DNA from: Hyphomicrobiales bacterium
Lineage (GTDB): Bacteria > Pseudomonadota > Alphaproteobacteria > Rhizobiales > Afifellaceae
Assembly: GCA_013812985.1 (NCBI GenBank)
Contig: JACCSN010000447.1
Location: 1-8,755 of the forward strand
Length of the DNA: 8,755 nt
Reading direction: 5' to 3'
Notes under the pieces: generated by a model
Told to the model about the DNA's origin: nothing
Seen by the model: only the letters and a program-made list of their open reading frames with translations
Databases searched by the model: none
Made by a program: the position numbers and the translations under genes
In this document: positions 6,594 to 8,755 of the stretch, one piece after another
Numbering within the stretch: position 1 is the first letter of the stretch
Layout of the letters: each line of letters begins with the position of its first letter

Positions 6594-6887
6594 CTATCCC
6601 TCATATAAGTCCACCCAACCCGGATTGCTGCGCTCGATCAACCTGACCTTCCAATCCCGGCGCCAGCGCTTCAGCCGCTCCTCGCGCGCGATCGCCTCGT
6701 CGACCATGCCGAACATTTCAAAGTAGACGAGGTCATGCACGCCATGTTTCTTTGTGAAGCCCGGAATGATCCCAGCCCGGTGCTCATTAACCCGGCCTGG
6801 CAAGTCGCTGGTCACACCGACATACAGCGTCCGATGCTTCCCGCTTGCGAGGATGTAAACCCAGTAAGTGTGCCCAAACGGGTCCAT
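6594..6887 (-). CDS. Small GIY-YIG nuclease-domain protein (URI/YhbQ-like)
   Basis: This 97-residue, single-domain protein is of the GIY-YIG superfamily (the UPF0213/YhbQ-like group with a URI domain). The GIY element is seen as YWVYIL (about 8-13) and the YIG element as LYVGVTSDLPGRVNEHRAG (about 21-39), which holds the conserved Arg and His. The acidic region is DEAIAREERLKRWRRDWK, and the C-terminus IERSNPGWVDLYEG is typical of the group in alphaproteobacteria. Its molecular role is not established; DNA cleavage or binding is inferred from the fold. I chose the ATG at 6887 (MDPFGHTYWVYIL), with AAGGTG 13 bases upstream. The open frame continues to 7076, but that extension is only the translated palindromic repeat. 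The gene sits inside the ptsP-prfA gap, flanked by two REPIN-like repeats. Confidence 0.88.
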   Translation of the reverse strand: MDPFGHTYWVYILASGKHRTLYVGVTSDLPGRVNEHRAGIIPGFTKKHGVHDLVYFEMFGMVDEAIAREERLKRWRRDWKVRLIERSNPGWVDLYEG

Positions 6888-6915
6888 CAAAGATGATGAG
6901 CACCTTGCGTCTCTT

Positions 6916-7054
6916 TTGTCATCCCGGATGCGCGAAGCGCGGTCCGGGATCCATAAACGCCGAAGCTCTGAACATACGCATGGCGCAGCGCCAATTCTGT
7001 ACTTTTCAGTGTTTATGGATCCCGGTCTTGGCCGTCGGCCAAACCGGGATGACA
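6916..7054. repeat. REPIN-like palindromic repeat, copy 2
   Basis: This is the second 139-base copy, in the same orientation as copy 1. Hairpin one is at 6921-6950 (ATCCCGGA/TCCGGGAT). Hairpin two is at 7019-7050 (ATCCCGGT/ACCGGGAT), with an additional perfect inner stem TTGGCC/GGCCAA around GTC; in copy 1 this inner stem has one mismatch. The inner inverted arms here extend to 15 bases (6944-6958 with 7011-7025). The first 48 bases are identical to copy 1. The element ends 28 bases upstream of the GIY-YIG start codon and 37 bases after the ptsP stop, so it fills most of the leader of the GIY-YIG gene. Confidence 0.92.
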
Positions 7055-7091
7055 TACCGAAATGGGGGGAGCGCAAGCAGGCAAGGCTCCC

Positions 7092-8755
7092 TCAAATCGG
7101 CACGCCATTGGCCTCGGCCCAGGCCCGCAGATCCGCCCGGGTCTCCGCCCCCGGCGCGCCCTCGTCGATCAAACCATTGATGCGGGCGCTCAGCTCACCG
7201 AGCTCCACCGAGCGGATCATCGCCTTGATCGGGCCGATCGCCGCCGAGGCCATGGAGAGCGAGCGGTAGCCGATCGCCGCCAGCGCCATGGCCTCCAGCG
7301 GCCGGCCGGCGATCTCGCCGCACAAAGTCGCCGGCTTGCCGGCGGCGGCTGCCGACCGTGCGATGCTCCTGAGGGCGCGCAGGAAAGCCGGGCTCAGCGG
7401 GTCGAAACGCCCGGCGAGGCGTGTGTTGCCGCGGTCGCTCGCGGTAATGAACTGCATCAGGTCGTTCGATCCGACCGAGACGAAATCAGCGACGCGGAAC
7501 AGCTCGTCGAGCTGCCACAGGAGCGCCGGCACCTCCAGCATGGCGCCGAGAACGACCGTCTCGGCGGCGGCGTGGCCGTGCCGGGTCAAGTGGCTCCGCT
7601 CGCGCTCGACGATGGCCTTCGCGCGCTCGAACTCGGCGACTTCTGTGACCATGGGGAACATGAGCCGGAGCTCGCGCCCGGCGGAGGCCTTGAGCAGCGC
7701 GCGCGCCTGGGTGCGCAAGAGCGCCGGCCGGTCGAGGCCGAGCCGGATCGCCCGCCAGCCCATGGCCGGGTTCTCTTCCCGAGGCGCGCGGAAGTAGGGG
7801 AGCACCTTGTCGCCGCCGACGTCGAGCGAGCGGAAAGTGACCGGCCGTTCGCCGGCGGCGGCGAGGATCTGGGTGTAGAACCCCTGCTGCTCGGAGAGAC
7901 GCGGAAAGCTCGACGCCACCATGAACTGCAGCTCGGTGCGGAAGAGCCCGATCCCGTCGGCGCCGGATTCCGCCAGATGCGGCATGTCCATGAGGAGCCC
8001 GGCATTCATGTGGAGAGCGATCGCGACGCCGTCCTGGGTGGCGGACGGCGCTTCCCTCAAGAGCCGGTATTGCTCCTGCTTGCGGGCGCGGAAGCGCACC
8101 TTGTCGGCATAGGCGATCTCGATCTCCACCGGCGGGCGGAGATGCACGTCGCCGAGGTCGCCGTCGACGATGATCGGATCGCCCGGCTCGGCCTGCGAGA
8201 CGATGTCGTCGAGCTGCCCGGCGGTGGCGATGCCCAGCGCGCGCGCCACGATGGCGACGTGGCTGGTCGGCCCGGCTTCCTCCAGCACCAGCCCGCGCAC
8301 CCGATCGCGATCGTAGTCCAGCAGCTCAGCCGGGCCCATGTTGCGGGCGACGATGATGGCGTCTTCCGGGAGATCGCCGGCGAAAGGACCGTGGGGGCGG
8401 CCCATCAGCTCCCGCAGGAGCCGGTTGGCGAGGTCGTCGAAATCGTGCAGGCGGTCGCGCAGGAACGGATCGGTCTGCCGGGTCATGCGGGCGCGGGTGT
8501 CGCTCTGCACCTTCTCGACCGCCGCCTCGGCGGTGAGGCCGTTGCCGATGGCCTCCTGCAGGCGGCGGGTCCAGCCGCGGTCCTCGGCGAACATCTTGTA
8601 GGCTTCCAGGATCTCGCGATGTTCGCCAACGCCGGCTTCGGCGCCGCGGGCGAGCAAGTCGTCGACCGACAGGCGAAGGCTGGCCATGGACGCGTCAAGC
8701 CGCTTCAATTCGTGATCGACGTCCTCGGCGATGAGCTGCGTCACCACGATGCGCG
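7092..8755 (-). CDS. ptsP: Phosphoenolpyruvate-protein phosphotransferase, nitrogen PTS enzyme I (C-terminal part)
   Basis: The frame is open to the right edge, so the start and the N-terminal GAF domain expected for PtsP are outside the window. About 553 residues are visible. The enzyme takes phosphate from PEP onto a histidine and passes it to the HPr-like protein NPr, starting the regulatory nitrogen PTS. Numbered from the GTG codon at 8747: an N-terminal helical PtsI domain; the phosphohistidine domain with EEAGPTSHVAIVARALGIA (His163); and the PEP-binding TIM barrel with DGIGLFRTELQFM (264-276), RSLDVGGDKVLPYF (306-319), EVPALL (405-410), VSVGSNDLMQFITASDR (423-439) and the active-site Cys476 in ATLCGEIAGRP. 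That GTG is not a real start, as homology runs on beyond it. ptsP next to prfA is a known alphaproteobacterial order; here 756 bases separate them. Confidence 0.95.
   Translation of the reverse strand, partial: RIVVTQLIAEDVDHELKRLDASMASLRLSVDDLLARGAEAGVGEHREILEAYKMFAEDRGWTRRLQEAIGNGLTAEAAVEKVQSDTRARMTRQTDPFLRDRLHDFDDLANRLLRELMGRPHGPFAGDLPEDAIIVARNMGPAELLDYDRDRVRGLVLEEAGPTSHVAIVARALGIATAGQLDDIVSQAEPGDPIIVDGDLGDVHLRPPVEIEIAYADKVRFRARKQEQYRLLREAPSATQDGVAIALHMNAGLLMDMPHLAESGADGIGLFRTELQFMVASSFPRLSEQQGFYTQILAAAGERPVTFRSLDVGGDKVLPYFRAPREENPAMGWRAIRLGLDRPALLRTQARALLKASAGRELRLMFPMVTEVAEFERAKAIVERERSHLTRHGHAAAETVVLGAMLEVPALLWQLDELFRVADFVSVGSNDLMQFITASDRGNTRLAGRFDPLSPAFLRALRSIARSAAAAGKPATLCGEIAGRPLEAMALAAIGYRSLSMASAAIGPIKAMIRSVELGELSARINGLIDEGAPGAETRADLRAWAEANGVPI

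Larger units (their letters stand above)
6404..7054. mobile_element. Putative REPIN-flanked GIY-YIG module
   Basis: A small GIY-YIG nuclease-like gene lies between two 139-base direct repeats, in the gap between ptsP and prfA. The geometry is repeat, 51 bases, gene (294 bases), 28 bases, repeat, totalling 651 bases. It resembles the layout of RAYT genes (REP-associated tyrosine transposases) flanked by REP sequences, but with a different nuclease fold. I see no target-site duplication at its edges (CCCTTGCCTG on the left, TACCGAAATG on the right). Mobility of the module as a unit is therefore inference; the repeats could equally have arrived independently. Confidence 0.4.

Noticed and set aside
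6404..7054. CRISPR-like array made of two repeats and a spacer
   Set aside because: Only two copies exist, each 139 bases and palindromic, and the interval between them is a coding gene; there are no cas genes.

Overview
This is a high-GC window from an alphaproteobacterium, most likely one of the Hyphomicrobiales (Rhizobiales). That placement rests on the gene order ptsP (nitrogen PTS enzyme I), prfA, prmC and a DUF4167 gene, which I know from that order, and on the palindromic intergenic repeats. The first 309 bases hold the 3' end of a plus-strand gene. Every other gene I can support is on the minus strand, so the window is best read from its right end leftwards.

Right half, housekeeping: ptsP runs off the right edge. 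It is followed by a 756-base gap, then prfA (release factor 1), prmC (the methyltransferase that modifies the release-factor GGQ glutamine; start overlaps the prfA stop by 4 bases) and a DUF4167 gene with a long disordered Arg/Asp/Gln-rich tail. The ptsP-prfA gap is not empty. It holds a 97-residue GIY-YIG nuclease-like gene between two 139-base direct copies of a palindromic element. Each copy is built of two hairpins facing each other, like a REPIN (paired repetitive extragenic palindromes). This repeat-nuclease-repeat module of 651 bases is the most interesting structure here.

Left half, accessory metabolism: a compact four-gene operon encodes a class I glutamine-amidotransferase-like (peptidase C26) hydrolase, nitrile hydratase alpha, nitrile hydratase beta and the nitrile hydratase activator. 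The spacings are +3, -4 and -14 bases. The alpha subunit carries the cobalt-type claw VCTLCSC and an unusual histidine-rich N-terminus. The converging plus-strand gene at the left edge is the C-terminal part of a NicO/RcnA-family nickel/cobalt transporter. Together these suggest a cobalt nitrile hydratase system with its own metal handling. No typical amidase is visible; the C26 hydrolase is the only hydrolase in the operon.

Between the transporter and the activator lies a second, different inverted pair of short palindromes, one of which overlaps the activator stop codon. The beta subunit and the activator appear to use the rare starts CTG and TTG, each with a well-placed Shine-Dalgarno sequence.
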